Assembly: GCA_002381615.1 (NCBI GenBank)
Contig: DFWY01000140.1
Span: 1-52,963 of the forward strand
Length of the DNA stretch: 52,963 nucleotides
Source of the DNA: Polaromonas sp. UBA4122
Lineage (GTDB): Bacteria > Pseudomonadota > Gammaproteobacteria > Burkholderiales > Burkholderiaceae_C
Direction: 5' to 3'
Made by a program: the position numbers and the translations under genes. Position 1 is the stretch's first letter; every line of letters begins with the position of its first letter. The notes below the pieces were generated by a model. It was not told where the DNA came from. It ran no database searches and saw nothing but the letters and a program-made list of their open reading frames with translations. Shown piece after piece: positions 1-10,007 of this stretch.

Positions 1-18
1 TGTGTGGATTCACTTTAG

Positions 19-135
19 TCAGAAGGGCCCCGCGCCGCCCACCGGGGCCCCGCCCGGGCCCCCGCGCCCCGCCTCGTCAACGCCCGCGATCAGCCCGGGA
101 GTGTCCCAGGACAGGGGGGTTTGCTCAGTCTTCAA
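19..135 (-). pseudogene. rnhB: 5' fragment of rnhB (ribonuclease HII), sequence corrupted
   Basis: Reading the minus strand from a TTG at 135, which overlaps the end of lpxB by 11 bases, gives a start region followed by [11 protein letters not shown], the first catalytic motif of RNase HII, an enzyme that removes RNA from RNA-DNA hybrids. After that motif the family continues with PLAGPVVAAA, but here the reading is [11 protein letters not shown] and the frame closes with TGA at 19-21. The last ~60 readable bases are almost only G and C. Gene order lpxB-rnhB is usual in beta- and gammaproteobacteria, so the identity is fairly safe. The damage looks more like poor sequence at a contig end than biological decay, but I cannot separate these. 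The 18 bases before it cannot be assigned. Confidence 0.6.
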
Positions 136-1354
136 GAATTTTCTGGATTGCATTGCTTGCTAATTGAGAAGTGTCGCGCTGCAGCTCGGCATGCAGTTTT
201 GTGAATCGTTGTTCAACAGCCGCTATTTTGTCAGGTGCTGAAAATTTTGCATCCACCCACTGCAGCAGCGCGCCCGCCATCGCCTCGGGCGTGGCGGCAT
301 CCTGCAGCAATTCGGGCACCACAAATTCCCGGCAGAGGATATTGGGCAGCCCGACCCATGGCTGCAGCTTTTTGCGCCGCATGATCTGCCACGACAGCCA
401 GTTCATGTTGTAGGCAATCACCATGGGGCGCTTGAACAAAGCGGCCTCCAGCGTGGCAGTGCCGCTGGCGATTAACGTGATATCGCAGGCGGCCAGTACG
501 GTGTGCGACTGGCCTTCGACAATCTGCAAATCAGCCCGCACGCCGGCCTCATCTGCCAGCTGCTCAATCTGGTTTTTCAGCAAGGGGACTGCAGGCACTA
601 TGAATTTGATAGCTGGCTGCACCCGTTTAACAAGCGCGGCAGCCTTGAAGAACCTGCTCGCGAGGTACTTTATTTCCGACGCGCGGCTGCCAGGCAAGAT
701 GGCGATGACCGTATCTTCATCCTGCAAGCCCAGCTTACGTCTGGCGGCAGCCCGGTCCGGCTGCATGGGAATCACGTTGGCCAGCGGATGTCCCACATAG
801 GTTGCAGCAATCCCGTGAGCAGCCAGCAATGCGGGCTCAAACGGGAAAATGCACAGCACGTGGTCCACACTGCGCCTGATTTTTTCGACGCGGTCGGCGC
901 GCCAGGCCCAGACGGAGGGGCTGACAAAATGAACGGTCTTGATGCCTTGGCTTTTAAGCGCAGCCTCAAGATCAAGGTTGAAATCGGGGGCGTCCACACC
1001 GATGAAAATATCGGGGCGCTGATCACCTTCGTTAAGCAGCCGGTTTTTCAGTTGCTCACGGATGCCGACGATTTCACGGTAGTGCCGAAGTACCTCAACA
1101 TAACCGCGCACCGCCAGTTTGTCGCTGGGCCACCAGGCTTGAAAACCCCGGCTCGCCATCTGCGGCCCGCCTATGCCGCCACATGTCAATGCCGGCCAGC
1201 GCGCCTTGAGTCCATCCAGCAGCAAGCCCGCCAGCAAATCACCGGAAGCTTCGCCCGCCACCATGACCACGCTTGGCGCTCCTTCTGCGGAGGGTCTTGT
1301 GGCGAGTCCAGCAGCCTCTCCACGGGTGGGCAGAGGGGTCGACGCAAACGACAT
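125..1354 (-). CDS. lpxB: Lipid-A-disaccharide synthase LpxB
   Basis: This 409-residue glycosyltransferase (GT19) joins UDP-2,3-diacylglucosamine and lipid X to make the lipid A disaccharide at the inner face of the cytoplasmic membrane. Family hallmarks are visible: VAGEASGD near residues 32-39, [10 protein letters not shown] near 116, PSVWAW near 146, VGHPL near 188 and [10 protein letters not shown] near 219. The ATG at 1354 lies 6 bases after the lpxA stop, which supports translational coupling. The N-terminus is ~25 residues longer than in E. coli LpxB and is Ala/Pro-rich. It is the last intact gene of the lpxD-fabZ-lpxA-lpxB run. The stretch 598-655 resembles the dispersed palindromic element weakly, but the protein has normal length there. 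Confidence 0.96.
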   Translation of the reverse strand: MSFASTPLPTRGEAAGLATRPSAEGAPSVVMVAGEASGDLLAGLLLDGLKARWPALTCGGIGGPQMASRGFQAWWPSDKLAVRGYVEVLRHYREIVGIREQLKNRLLNEGDQRPDIFIGVDAPDFNLDLEAALKSQGIKTVHFVSPSVWAWRADRVEKIRRSVDHVLCIFPFEPALLAAHGIAATYVGHPLANVIPMQPDRAAARRKLGLQDEDTVIAILPGSRASEIKYLASRFFKAAALVKRVQPAIKFIVPAVPLLKNQIEQLADEAGVRADLQIVEGQSHTVLAACDITLIASGTATLEAALFKRPMVIAYNMNWLSWQIMRRKKLQPWVGLPNILCREFVVPELLQDAATPEAMAGALLQWVDAKFSAPDKIAAVEQRFTKLHAELQRDTSQLASNAIQKILED

Positions 1355-1360
1355 GAGCGC

Positions 1361-2173
1361 CTACCGGACGATACCGCGCTGCGGTGAGGTTTGCTGCAAA
1401 AAGGAGAGCATCATCTGCACATCCGGTGCTGATTCCGGGTATTTTTCAGGCAACTCGGCAATGCGTGCCCGGGCCTGGTCCAGCGTGAGGTCGTCGCGGT
1501 AAAGCGCCTTGTACATGGCCTTGACGGCGGAAATCCGCTCGGGCACAAAACCCCGGCGGCGCAGCCCTTCAAGATTCATAGTCCGCGCTTGGGCCGGCTG
1601 GCCTTGCGACATCACGAACGGCGGCAAATCAGCGAACAGCAGCGAACACATGGCTGTCATGCTGTGCGCGCCCAGCCGGACAAACTGGTGCACCACCGTA
1701 AAACCGCCCAGAATGGCCCAGTCACCCACATGCACGTGACCAGCCAACTGGGCGTTGTTGGCAAAAATGGTGTGCTTGCCCACCACGCAGTCATGCGCCA
1801 GATGCACATACGCCATGATCCAGTTGTCGTCGCCCACACGCGTCACGCCGCTGTCGCCCGGCGAGCCAATATTGAAGGTGCAAAATTCGCGAATGGTGTT
1901 GCGGTCGCCAATGACCAACTCGCACGGCTCACCCGCATATTTTTTGTCCTGCGGAATTGCACCCAGCGAGTTGAACTGGAAAATTCGGTTGTCGCGGCCT
2001 ATCGTGGTGTGGCCTTCAATCACGCAGTGGGCACCAATGCTGCTGCCCGGCCCTACCCTGACGTGGGGACCGATGACGGTATAAGGTCCGACGCTGACAG
2101 AGCTGTCCAACTGAGCCAGTGGATCAACGATGGCCGTGGCATGGATGCCCGGCACGGCGACTGAAGACGTCAT
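1361..2173 (-). CDS. lpxA: Acyl-ACP--UDP-N-acetylglucosamine O-acyltransferase LpxA
   Basis: The product adds a 3-hydroxyacyl chain to UDP-GlcNAc, the first step of lipid A synthesis, in the cytoplasm. The N-terminal two thirds is a left-handed beta-helix of hexapeptide repeats (for example SVSVGP, SSIGAH, TTIGRD). The catalytic histidine region HLAHDCVVG and the segments [13 protein letters not shown] and [11 protein letters not shown] are typical. I place the start at the ATG at 2173 (270 residues, close to the ~262 of E. coli). An in-frame TTG at 2194 would overlap fabZ by 8 bases and has no better ribosome site. It lies directly between fabZ and lpxB in the same transcription unit. Confidence 0.96.
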   Translation of the reverse strand: MTSSVAVPGIHATAIVDPLAQLDSSVSVGPYTVIGPHVRVGPGSSIGAHCVIEGHTTIGRDNRIFQFNSLGAIPQDKKYAGEPCELVIGDRNTIREFCTFNIGSPGDSGVTRVGDDNWIMAYVHLAHDCVVGKHTIFANNAQLAGHVHVGDWAILGGFTVVHQFVRLGAHSMTAMCSLLFADLPPFVMSQGQPAQARTMNLEGLRRRGFVPERISAVKAMYKALYRDDLTLDQARARIAELPEKYPESAPDVQMMLSFLQQTSPQRGIVR

Positions 2174-2186
2174 GTCTGGCTCGGGT

Positions 2187-2627
2187 TTAAGCAATGGTGC
2201 GCATGGTGCACATGAGTTCGGCCTCGCAAACGACGTTCTCGCCTACGCGCGTCACCCCCTTGAATTTGAGAATGCCGGCCTTCATGCGCTCCAGCGTGAC
2301 GTCCATGATCAACTGGTCACCAGGTTCGACAGGCCGTTTGAAACGGGCACCGTCAATGCCAGCAAAGTAATACACCGTTTTGTCATCGGGGGTCACCCCC
2401 ATGGCATCGAAAGCCAGCAAGGCAGCCGCCTGCGCCATGGCTTCGAGCATGAGCACCCCCGGCATGACCGGACGGTGAGGAAAATGCCCCATGAAAAACG
2501 GCTCATTGATCGTGACGTTTTTGAGCGCCTTGATTCTTTTGCCTTTTTCTATTTCGAGCACACGGTCGACCAGCAAAAAGGGGTAACGATGCGGCAGCTG
2601 CTTGAGAATTTGGTGAATGTCCATCAT
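2187..2627 (-). CDS. fabZ: 3-hydroxyacyl-ACP dehydratase FabZ
   Basis: A 146-residue hot-dog fold dehydratase of type II fatty acid synthesis that converts 3-hydroxyacyl-ACP to trans-2-enoyl-ACP. The catalytic motif [16 protein letters not shown] is intact, with His in GHFP and Glu in MLEAMAQ. The protein begins [22 protein letters not shown], as usual for the family. Its ATG overlaps the lpxD stop by 4 bases, so the two are likely translationally coupled. FabZ competes with LpxA and LpxD for 3-hydroxyacyl-ACP, which explains why the three genes travel together. Confidence 0.97.
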   Translation of the reverse strand: MMDIHQILKQLPHRYPFLLVDRVLEIEKGKRIKALKNVTINEPFFMGHFPHRPVMPGVLMLEAMAQAAALLAFDAMGVTPDDKTVYYFAGIDGARFKRPVEPGDQLIMDVTLERMKAGILKFKGVTRVGENVVCEAELMCTMRTIA

Positions 2628-3679
2628 GATTTTTCTTGGAGGTGCGAGAGGGATTTTTCAGCCTGTTTGAGTCTTTCACGTAAAACGTGAAGTTGCTTGA
2701 GCGTCGCAGCATTTTTTTCCCACGCAGCATTGTCGTCGATGGGAAAAAAGCCAGTGTAGTGCCCCGGCTTCAAAATGGATCTCGTCACGACGGATGCCGC
2801 CGAAACATTCACATGATCGGCCAGACTCAAATGGCCCAGCACAATGGCACCTCCGCCAACCGTGCAATGCGAACCAATCGTTGCGCTGCCGGCGACGCCG
2901 GCACAACCGGCCATGGCGGTGTGTTTGCCTATCCGGACGTTGTGACCGATCTGCACCAGGTTATCGAGCTTGACGCCGTCTTCCAGCACGGTGTCTTGCA
3001 AAGCACCGCGGTCAATACAGGTGTTGGCTCCGATTTCCACATCATTGCCGATGTGCACCGCGCCGAGTTGCTCGATCTTTACCCACTGGCCGTCGTGCGG
3101 CGCGAAGCCGAAGCCATCAGCGCCAATGACCGCACCGGAATGAATGATGCAACGCTCACCAATACGGCAGCCATCTGCCACGGTAACCCGGGCTGACAAG
3201 CGGCTGTCGGCACCAATAAACACCTGCCGCCCGATGACGCAATGCTCCGAAATGCGCGCGCCCGCCTCAATCACGGCACCTGCTGCAATACAGGCAAATG
3301 CCCCGATGGAAACACCGGATGCAAGCGTGGCTCCAGGATCGATAAATGCGCTGGGATGAATTTGCGGGGCCATCTCCGGAAAATGTCGCTGCTTCCAGAG
3401 CTGCGTGATCAGCGCAAAGTAATGGTACGGATCGTCCACCACGATGCAGGCACCGCGGTTTATGGCGGCCTCACGGGCACTCGGAGCCACCACGACACAG
3501 GCCGCTGCAGACTGCGCGAGTTTGCCTAGATACTTGGGGTGACTGAGGAAAGCCAGGTCGTGGGGGCCGGCGGCTTCCAGGGTGGACAGCCGCTTTATCA
3601 GCACATCAGGGTTGCCGACCAGTTCGGCATCCACCGCACCCGCCAGAGACTGAACGATATCGGCAAGACGGAGCGTCAC
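2624..3679 (-). CDS. lpxD: UDP-3-O-acylglucosamine N-acyltransferase LpxD
   Basis: This 351-residue enzyme adds the second 3-hydroxyacyl chain in lipid A synthesis. It has the LpxD N-terminal uridine-binding domain (residues ~1-105, including [10 protein letters not shown]) followed by a hexapeptide beta-helix. The catalytic region around [20 protein letters not shown] and the segment [13 protein letters not shown] are characteristic. The C-terminal helix ([18 protein letters not shown]) is predicted to be coiled. The start is a GTG at 3679, 47 bases after the skp stop. The 3' end overlaps fabZ by 4 bases. Confidence 0.96.
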   Translation of the reverse strand: MTLRLADIVQSLAGAVDAELVGNPDVLIKRLSTLEAAGPHDLAFLSHPKYLGKLAQSAAACVVVAPSAREAAINRGACIVVDDPYHYFALITQLWKQRHFPEMAPQIHPSAFIDPGATLASGVSIGAFACIAAGAVIEAGARISEHCVIGRQVFIGADSRLSARVTVADGCRIGERCIIHSGAVIGADGFGFAPHDGQWVKIEQLGAVHIGNDVEIGANTCIDRGALQDTVLEDGVKLDNLVQIGHNVRIGKHTAMAGCAGVAGSATIGSHCTVGGGAIVLGHLSLADHVNVSAASVVTRSILKPGHYTGFFPIDDNAAWEKNAATLKQLHVLRERLKQAEKSLSHLQEKS

Positions 3680-3726
3680 ACTGCGCCTGCCATTTTTATG
3701 CCAATGCGCGGGTTAACCACCCACAA

Positions 3727-4233
3727 TTAGCGGGTGGCGTCCAGCGCCTTGATCACCTTGTCGGTAATGTCATGCTTGGGATTCACATAGACTGAATCCT
3801 GAAGGATTAGGTCGTATTTTTCACTTTCTGCCAGCGTTTTAATGACTTTGTTAGCACGCTCAATCACCTGCTGAAGTTCTTCATTTTTCCGCGCGTTCAG
3901 GTCTTCCTGGAATGCTCGGCGTTTGCGCTGGAATTCCCGGTCCTGGTCGACCAGCTGTTTCTGGCGCGCAGTGCGCTGGCTTTCTGCAAGGGTGGGAGCC
4001 TCGCGCTCGAACTTGTCGGACAGCGTTTTCAATTGCGTCGCGAGATCGCCCAGCTCTTTCTCGCGCTTGCTGAACTCCTGCTCCAGCTTGGTCTGGGCGG
4101 TCTTGGCTGAGTTGGCTTCACGGAATATCCGGTCAAGGTTGACAACGCCGACCTTGAATTCCTGCGCAGTGGCGGAAAAACCTGCCAATGCAATGACAAG
4201 GCCCAGGAAAATTTTGCTTGAAAGATGCTTCAT
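3727..4233 (-). CDS. skp: Periplasmic chaperone Skp/OmpH
   Basis: A 168-residue precursor with a clear Sec signal peptide (MKHLSSKIFLGLVIALAGFS, cleavage after ATA-Q) and a long charged, heptad-like body (residues ~45-135) that forms the tentacle helices of the Skp trimer. It holds unfolded outer-membrane proteins in the periplasm for delivery to BamA. Its ATG shares one base with the bamA stop (TAATG), showing strong coupling. The position between bamA and lpxD is conserved in proteobacteria. Confidence 0.93.
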   Translation of the reverse strand: MKHLSSKIFLGLVIALAGFSATAQEFKVGVVNLDRIFREANSAKTAQTKLEQEFSKREKELGDLATQLKTLSDKFEREAPTLAESQRTARQKQLVDQDREFQRKRRAFQEDLNARKNEELQQVIERANKVIKTLAESEKYDLILQDSVYVNPKHDITDKVIKALDATR

Positions 4234-6530
4234 TAGAAAGATGTACCAATTTGGAATTGCAACCGCTCTATTCTATCGTTTGGCTGTTTGCGTAGTGGCA
4301 CCGCATAGGCAATACGTAGCGGACCCACCGGAGAAATCCAGCTGATACCGATACCGGCAGAAGCCCTCAGGTCATTCAGGCGATAGCTTTCATTATCGCC
4401 ATACACGTTACCCGCATCGACAAAACCATAGAGCCGCAGTGTACGGTCATTTCCTGCGCCCGGAAATGGCGCGAGGACTTCGGCATTGAGCGTCAGCTTC
4501 TTCGGACCTCCGGTCGCCAGGTCTGATGCATCACGGGGACCCAGGGAGCCCTGCTGAAATCCGCGCACCGAGCCCAAACCGCCTGAATAGTAATTCTTGA
4601 AAAGCGGGTAAGGTTGGCCGTTGAGGCCTTTACCCCAGCCCAACTCGCCATTCAGGGCAATCGTGAACTGCTTGTTGAGCGGTATGTATTGCTGAATCTG
4701 GTAATTGGCACGTACAAACTTGATATCGCCTGCCACGCCCCAGTCTCCGTAGACGCGCTGATAGCGTCCCGACGTGGGTACCAGCGCACTGTCCCTGTTG
4801 TCGCGCGACCAACCCACGGTCAAGGGAATGGAGATGCTCTTGTAGCCAAACTGATTGGCGTAATTCTGGTAACTAACGGGAAGAAGGGTGCCGGGTACGA
4901 TCGTGAGGGATTCGTAACCGCTGCCAAAATAAACCGTGTCGTTCTCGGTAAAAGGAACGCCGAAACGAATGCTTGCGCCCTTCGTCACCAGGCTGTAGTC
5001 CCCCCCCTGACCCGACAGGGGCATGGACGTACGGTCGTACACATCAATGGTGCGCGAAATGCCGTCGGCCGTGAAATAAGGGTCAATCGTGCTCAAAACA
5101 AGCTGGCGATTTGATTTGCTGGTATTGAGTTCAATGCCAAGGTAGTTGCCGGAGCCGAAAACATTTTCCTGTTTGATACCGAACATCAGGGAAAGTTTGT
5201 CGGCGCTGGAGAAACCGGCGCCCAATTGCAGGTTGCCCGTTGGTTTTTCAACCACAGACACGGTCAAATCAACCTGGTCAGCAGTACCGGTTACTTCCTG
5301 CGTCTCCACATTCACGTCCGTGAAAAATCCCAGACGGTCAACGCGATCACGCGAAAGACGGATTTTGTCGCCGTCATACCAGGAAGATTCGAACTGACGG
5401 AATTCCCGGCGCACAACCTCATCGCGTGTGCGGTTGTTGCCTGCTACATTGATGCGCCGTACATAGGCCCGGCGCGAAGGATCTGCCTGCAACACAAAAG
5501 CCACCCGGTTGTTGACCCGGTCAATTTCAGGTGTCGCTTCCACTTTGGCGAAAGCAAAACCGAAAGTACCGAAGTAGTCGGTAAAGGCCTTGGTCGTTTC
5601 TGCAATCGCGTCGGAATTGTAGGGCTCTCCCGGCTTGATCGTCACCAGGGATTTGAATTCTTCGTCCTTGCCCAGGTAATTACCCTCAAGCTTGACACCC
5701 GAAACCACGAAACGCTCGCCCTCGGTGACATTGAGCGTGATCGCGATGCTCTGCTTGTCGGGAGAAATCGCGACTTGGGTTGAATCTATCTTGAACTCAA
5801 GATACCCGCGGGACAGGTAGTAGGAGCGCAGGGTCTCGATATCCGCATTGAGCTTGGCGCGGGAGTAGCGGTCAGACTTGGTGTACCAGCTCAGCCAGCC
5901 GCCCGTATTCAGGTCAAACAGGCCCAGCAGCGTCGACTCGCTGAACGCCTTGTTGCCCGTGATGTGGATTTCCTTGATTTTTGCAACATCGCCTTCGACA
6001 ACGTTGAAAGTTAGGTTCACGCGATTGCGTTCAATCGGCGTGACGGTGGTGATCACCTCGACACCGTACAGGCTCTTGTTGATGTACTGGCGCTTGAGTT
6101 CCTGCTCGGCCTTGTCGGCGAGCGCCTTGTCGAAAGGCTGGCCATCCGCGATGCCCGCCTCGCGAAGCGCCTTTTTGAGCACTTCCTTGTCGAATTCCTT
6201 GGTTCCGACGAAGTCCACGTCGGCCACGGTAGGACGCTCTTCAACAATCACCACCAGTACGTCGCCGCTGACTTCAAGCCGCACGTCCTTGAACAAACCC
6301 AGGCCGAACAGCGCACGAATGGCCGTCGAGCCCTTGTCATCGTTGTAGGTTTCACCGACGCGAAAAGGAAGCGAGGCAAAAATCGTTCCGGGCTCGACGC
6401 GTTGCAAGCCCTCAACCCGAATGTCACGAACCGTGAATGGATCAACTGCCCAAGCGGCGTTGACTACAAACAAACCGGCGGCAATAGCGCAGACTGCACG
6501 AACTTTGAATCGATTTAACTGTTTTTGCAT
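4233..6530 (-). CDS. bamA: Outer membrane assembly factor BamA
   Basis: The central Omp85-family subunit of the BAM complex, which folds beta-barrel proteins into the outer membrane. I use the ATG at 6530 (MQKQLNRFKVRAVCAIAAG...), which gives a normal signal peptide ending NAAWA and 765 residues. An upstream ATG at 6581 would lie inside rseP and add 17 non-signal residues. Five POTRA repeats span ~25-345, starting FTVRDIRVEGLQRV, and the 16-strand barrel follows. VRGFQQGSLGPRD is the conserved L6-loop VRGF/Y motif, and the C-terminus ends in Phe (QIGTSF), the usual barrel signal. Confidence 0.97.
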   Translation of the reverse strand: MQKQLNRFKVRAVCAIAAGLFVVNAAWAVDPFTVRDIRVEGLQRVEPGTIFASLPFRVGETYNDDKGSTAIRALFGLGLFKDVRLEVSGDVLVVIVEERPTVADVDFVGTKEFDKEVLKKALREAGIADGQPFDKALADKAEQELKRQYINKSLYGVEVITTVTPIERNRVNLTFNVVEGDVAKIKEIHITGNKAFSESTLLGLFDLNTGGWLSWYTKSDRYSRAKLNADIETLRSYYLSRGYLEFKIDSTQVAISPDKQSIAITLNVTEGERFVVSGVKLEGNYLGKDEEFKSLVTIKPGEPYNSDAIAETTKAFTDYFGTFGFAFAKVEATPEIDRVNNRVAFVLQADPSRRAYVRRINVAGNNRTRDEVVRREFRQFESSWYDGDKIRLSRDRVDRLGFFTDVNVETQEVTGTADQVDLTVSVVEKPTGNLQLGAGFSSADKLSLMFGIKQENVFGSGNYLGIELNTSKSNRQLVLSTIDPYFTADGISRTIDVYDRTSMPLSGQGGDYSLVTKGASIRFGVPFTENDTVYFGSGYESLTIVPGTLLPVSYQNYANQFGYKSISIPLTVGWSRDNRDSALVPTSGRYQRVYGDWGVAGDIKFVRANYQIQQYIPLNKQFTIALNGELGWGKGLNGQPYPLFKNYYSGGLGSVRGFQQGSLGPRDASDLATGGPKKLTLNAEVLAPFPGAGNDRTLRLYGFVDAGNVYGDNESYRLNDLRASAGIGISWISPVGPLRIAYAVPLRKQPNDRIERLQFQIGTSF

Positions 6531-6543
6531 GAAATGTAAGGAT

Positions 6544-7932
6544 TTAACCCAAAAGACGGGTGACATCATTGAACAGGGCAACGCACATCATACCCAGCAA
6601 GATCGCAATGCCACCGCGCTGCAACCGCTCCATCCAGGCGTCGGACACGCCTCGACCGGTAATCCCCTCCCAAAGATAATACATCAGGTGTCCACCATCC
6701 AGAACCGGTAGCGGCAGTAAATTCAGCACGCCGAGGCTCACGCTGATCAGGGCCAGAAACAGCAGGTAAGCCGTCCAGCCCAGGCTGGCCGACTTAGCGG
6801 CGTAATCCGCGATGGTGAGCGGGCCGCTCAGATTCTTGAGGGAGGCTTCTCCGATCACCATTTTCCCCATCATCTTGAGCGTAAGAAGGGAAACTTCCCA
6901 GGTGCGAACAGTCCCCTGCCACAAACCATCGAGGGGTCCGTAACGAACCATCACGAATTCTGGCGGCGCACCCACATAGGCCCCTATTCGGGCCACCGCT
7001 ATCCCACCCTCCTGCATGATTTGGGGGGTAACCTGCAGCACCAGGGGCTGCCCAGCGCGCAGGATTTGCCAGCGCTGCGGAGTAACGGTCGCGGCGCTCC
7101 CGCTGGCGGAGCGCGCAGAAGTCCCCCCATAGGCCCGAATAACTTCGCGCAACTGCTGTCCATCCACAATGGCGGTATCGCCCACACGCTGGACCACATC
7201 GCCCGCGTGCAAACCGGATTTTTCGGCGGCACCACCCGCCACGACCTCACCCATCACGGGTCGGGTCCATGGCCCGAGAATGCCGATTTTTCTGAATAAC
7301 TGCGCGTCGGCTTCGGGTGTACCAAGCTTGCTGAGCTCCAGCAACACAGGTCGGGCAGAACCGTCCGAATCGCCACCCAGCACGAGTGTCAGATCGCGGC
7401 CGTCGAGTGCGCCTTGTGTGAGCCTCCAGCGAAGGTCTTCAAAAGAACGCACGGTTTGCAGTTCATCGCCCGCGAAAGCCGCCTGCTGGACAGTTTCGTG
7501 ACCGCGCAGCCCCGCCCGGTCGGCCAGAGACCCGGCCACGGGACTGGCCAGAACGGCCTTGGGTTCCTGCAAGCCGCTCCAGTTGACAACGGCGTAGAGC
7601 AGCACGGCCAAAAGCAAATTGGCCATTGGGCCGGCAGCCACGACGGCAGCACGGGACTTCAGGGGCTGGGTGTTGAAGGCCAGATGACGCTCGACCGGAT
7701 CGACCGGAGCCTCGCGTTCGTCGAGCATCTTGACATAGCCGCCCAGCGGCAGCATGCCGATGGCAAATTCCGTGGGTTTGTTCTTGAGCCGCCAGGTGTA
7801 GAGGGGCTTGCCAAATCCGATTGAAAACTTCAGGACCTTGATGCCGCAGGCCACCGCAACCCGGTAATGGCCGTACTCGTGCACGACAATCAGGATACCC
7901 AGCGTAACTACAAAAGAAACCAGTGTCAGCAT
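6544..7932 (-). CDS. rseP: Site-2 protease RseP (zinc metalloprotease)
   Basis: A 462-residue intramembrane protease that cuts anti-sigma factors such as RseA after DegS and so releases the envelope-stress sigma factor. The zinc motif HEYGH is at residues 18-22 in the first membrane helix. PDZ-like domains fill the periplasmic middle (~110-300). The third zinc ligand lies in LPVLDGGHLMYY near residue 400. It ends 13 bases before the bamA ATG and begins one base from the end of dxr. Its placement beside bamA, skp and the lpx genes links envelope surveillance to envelope synthesis. Confidence 0.96.
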   Translation of the reverse strand: MLTLVSFVVTLGILIVVHEYGHYRVAVACGIKVLKFSIGFGKPLYTWRLKNKPTEFAIGMLPLGGYVKMLDEREAPVDPVERHLAFNTQPLKSRAAVVAAGPMANLLLAVLLYAVVNWSGLQEPKAVLASPVAGSLADRAGLRGHETVQQAAFAGDELQTVRSFEDLRWRLTQGALDGRDLTLVLGGDSDGSARPVLLELSKLGTPEADAQLFRKIGILGPWTRPVMGEVVAGGAAEKSGLHAGDVVQRVGDTAIVDGQQLREVIRAYGGTSARSASGSAATVTPQRWQILRAGQPLVLQVTPQIMQEGGIAVARIGAYVGAPPEFVMVRYGPLDGLWQGTVRTWEVSLLTLKMMGKMVIGEASLKNLSGPLTIADYAAKSASLGWTAYLLFLALISVSLGVLNLLPLPVLDGGHLMYYLWEGITGRGVSDAWMERLQRGGIAILLGMMCVALFNDVTRLLG

Positions 7933-7933
7933 G

Positions 7934-9121
7934 TCAGGTTTCCAGACGTTCAGCTATTTGACCAGCGACAAGGCGCGCGCGCGCATCCAGCGCGAGCAAA
8001 CCCTCAATATCGTTCACATCAGAGACCGCCACGGCGTCCAAAGTTGCATGATTTACATGGTGGATATGGTCAAACCGGATTCGCTTGTCCAGAAAAGCGG
8101 CCACGGCCACCTCATTGGCCGCATTGAGCACCGCGGTGCTGCCCACAGGCGCATTCAGAACCTCCCAGGCCAGCGGCAGACCCGGAAACCGCGCCTCGTC
8201 AGGCACCTCAAACGTCATGTTGGCCAGCGAAGCGAAGTCCAGCGCCTTGGCGCCCGAGATGATCCGGTCCGGCCATGCCAGACCGTAGGCAATCGGCACC
8301 CGCATGTCTGGCGTTCCCAATTGCGCCACAACAGACGCGTCGCGGTACTGCACCATGGAATGGATGATGCTTTGAGGATGGATCACCACCTCGATTTGCT
8401 GCGGCGTCAAACCAAACAGGTACTTGGCTTCGATGACCTCCAGGGCCTTGTTCATCATGGTCGCCGAGTCAACCGAAATCTTGCGTCCCATCACCCAGTT
8501 CGGATGTGCACAGGCTTCGTCGGGCGTGACATGCCGCAGGCTGCCAGGCTCCCGGGTCCGAAACGGCCCGCCTGACGCGGTCAGGATGATCTTCTCAACC
8601 CGCTGCGGCCAGGTCACCGGATCGTCGGGCAATGACTGGAAAATGGCTGAATGCTCACTGTCAATAGGCAGCAGTTTCGCACCGCCCGCGCGCACCGCCT
8701 GCATAAACACGTCACCGCCCACCACCAGCGCTTCCTTGTTGGCCAGCAAAAGGCGCTTCCCTGCCTTGGCAGCTGCCATGCAGGCCATCAGGCCAGCGGC
8801 ACCCACAATGGCGGCCATTACAGTGTCAACGAGCTCGTGAGACGCTATCATTTCGAGAGCGTCTGGCGCCGATAAAACCTGAACAGGAAGCCTATTTTCC
8901 TTGATTTTTTCAGCCAGAAGGCGGGCATGCGGCTCGCTTACCATCACGACATACTGAGGCTTGAATTGCATGCACTGCGCCAGCATCAGGTCGGTCTGGG
9001 TCGCCGCACTGAGCGCAAACACCTCAAAACGCTCAGGGTGACGCTTGATCACGTCGAGGGTATTGACGCCTATGGACCCGGTAGAGCCCAAAACGGTCAC
9101 GCACTGCTTCTTGAAGGGCAT
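7934..9121 (-). CDS. dxr: 1-deoxy-D-xylulose 5-phosphate reductoisomerase
   Basis: The second enzyme of the MEP isoprenoid pathway (also called IspC). It converts DXP to MEP with NADPH and a divalent metal. Visible features are the nucleotide-binding LGSTGSIG at residues ~10-17, AAIVGAAGLMACMAAAKAGKRLLLANKEALV around 122-153, the metal site PIDSEHSAIFQSL and the flexible loop HPNWVMGRKISVDSATMMNK. Its 395-residue length is normal. The isoprenoid made here feeds UppS, encoded two genes upstream. A stretch at 8843-8898 looks slightly like the palindromic element, but there is no insertion relative to E. coli Dxr. Confidence 0.97.
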   Translation of the reverse strand: MPFKKQCVTVLGSTGSIGVNTLDVIKRHPERFEVFALSAATQTDLMLAQCMQFKPQYVVMVSEPHARLLAEKIKENRLPVQVLSAPDALEMIASHELVDTVMAAIVGAAGLMACMAAAKAGKRLLLANKEALVVGGDVFMQAVRAGGAKLLPIDSEHSAIFQSLPDDPVTWPQRVEKIILTASGGPFRTREPGSLRHVTPDEACAHPNWVMGRKISVDSATMMNKALEVIEAKYLFGLTPQQIEVVIHPQSIIHSMVQYRDASVVAQLGTPDMRVPIAYGLAWPDRIISGAKALDFASLANMTFEVPDEARFPGLPLAWEVLNAPVGSTAVLNAANEVAVAAFLDKRIRFDHIHHVNHATLDAVAVSDVNDIEGLLALDARARLVAGQIAERLET

Positions 9122-9131
9122 GCAATAAAAC

Positions 9132-10007
9132 CTAGAGAGTAGCCAGCATCATCGCTAGCGGCAAGGTGGGCAACAGGGCATCAATGCGGTCCAGCACACC
9201 GCCGTGGCCTGGCAGCAGGCCACTGGAATCTTTCACGCCCGCGCTACGTTTGACCAACGACTCGACCAGATCGCCCACCACGCTCATGGCCGCCAGAAAG
9301 ACGACCGCCAGCAACATTATCGCGATGCCATGGCGCTGGGACAGGCCGCTGTAGAGGGTCTGCCCCGCCAGGAAACCGGCACCCGATATGCTGCCTGCAG
9401 TACTTAGGCCGCCCAGCGCGACCCAGGCCAGCGACAAAAGCACCACACCCGCCATGCCGCCCCACACCCCTTCCCAGCTTTTGCCCGGGCTGATGGAAGG
9501 CGCCAGTTTGCCTTTGCTGAACCGTCCACCGAACGTGCGGCCGGCAAAGTAAGCAAAGATGTCGGCCATCCAGACCAGCAGCAGTACCGACAGCAAAAAT
9601 GGAACACCGATCACACGGGCCTGTGCGACGGCCAGCCAGGCCAGCCAGAGCGCCGCCAAGCCGCCCAGCAGGCGCAGCATCTTCGGAATGCGCGGCCAGC
9701 CGAGAACGCCATTGTGTAAGAGCCAGCCCCCGGCCAACACCCAGACAGCGCCTGCAGCAGTCCAGAGAAGGGCTAAGGATTTTTCAAGCAGGCCGCCGTA
9801 CCAGGACAAGCCGCAGACCAGCACGCATACCGCAGCAAGCCCGATCGAGCCGACAGGCCCCAGCGCATTCAGACGGCCCCATTCCCAGGCACCGGCTGCA
9901 ATCAGCACAAGCGCGACGGCACAGAAAGGAGAAGGGGTCTTGTAGAAAAGTGCCGGCAACAAAATCGCCAGCAGGACCATGGCTGTAATAACACGCTGCT
10001 TAAGCAT
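9132..10007 (-). CDS. cdsA: Phosphatidate cytidylyltransferase CdsA
   Basis: An integral membrane enzyme (291 residues, about eight hydrophobic segments) that makes CDP-diacylglycerol, the precursor of all phospholipids. The signature KDSSGLLPGHGGVLDRIDALL lies at ~263-283. The conserved VWMADIFAYFAGRTFG with its Asp pair region lies at ~148-163. The ATG overlaps the uppS stop in a TGATG arrangement, so translation is probably coupled. The gap to dxr is 10 bases. Confidence 0.95.
   Translation of the reverse strand: MLKQRVITAMVLLAILLPALFYKTPSPFCAVALVLIAAGAWEWGRLNALGPVGSIGLAAVCVLVCGLSWYGGLLEKSLALLWTAAGAVWVLAGGWLLHNGVLGWPRIPKMLRLLGGLAALWLAWLAVAQARVIGVPFLLSVLLLVWMADIFAYFAGRTFGGRFSKGKLAPSISPGKSWEGVWGGMAGVVLLSLAWVALGGLSTAGSISGAGFLAGQTLYSGLSQRHGIAIMLLAVVFLAAMSVVGDLVESLVKRSAGVKDSSGLLPGHGGVLDRIDALLPTLPLAMMLATL

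Noticed and set aside
598-655. Possible seventh copy of the palindromic element in lpxB
   Set aside because: CTATGAATTTGATAGCTG matches the element's left end, but the right half does not, and LpxB has normal length here compared with E. coli. Similarity may be chance.
8843-8898. Possible element copy in dxr
   Set aside because: Only scattered matches (CTATCATTTCGAGAGC, GGCGCC, AGCCTATTTTCC), and the Dxr protein shows no insertion.
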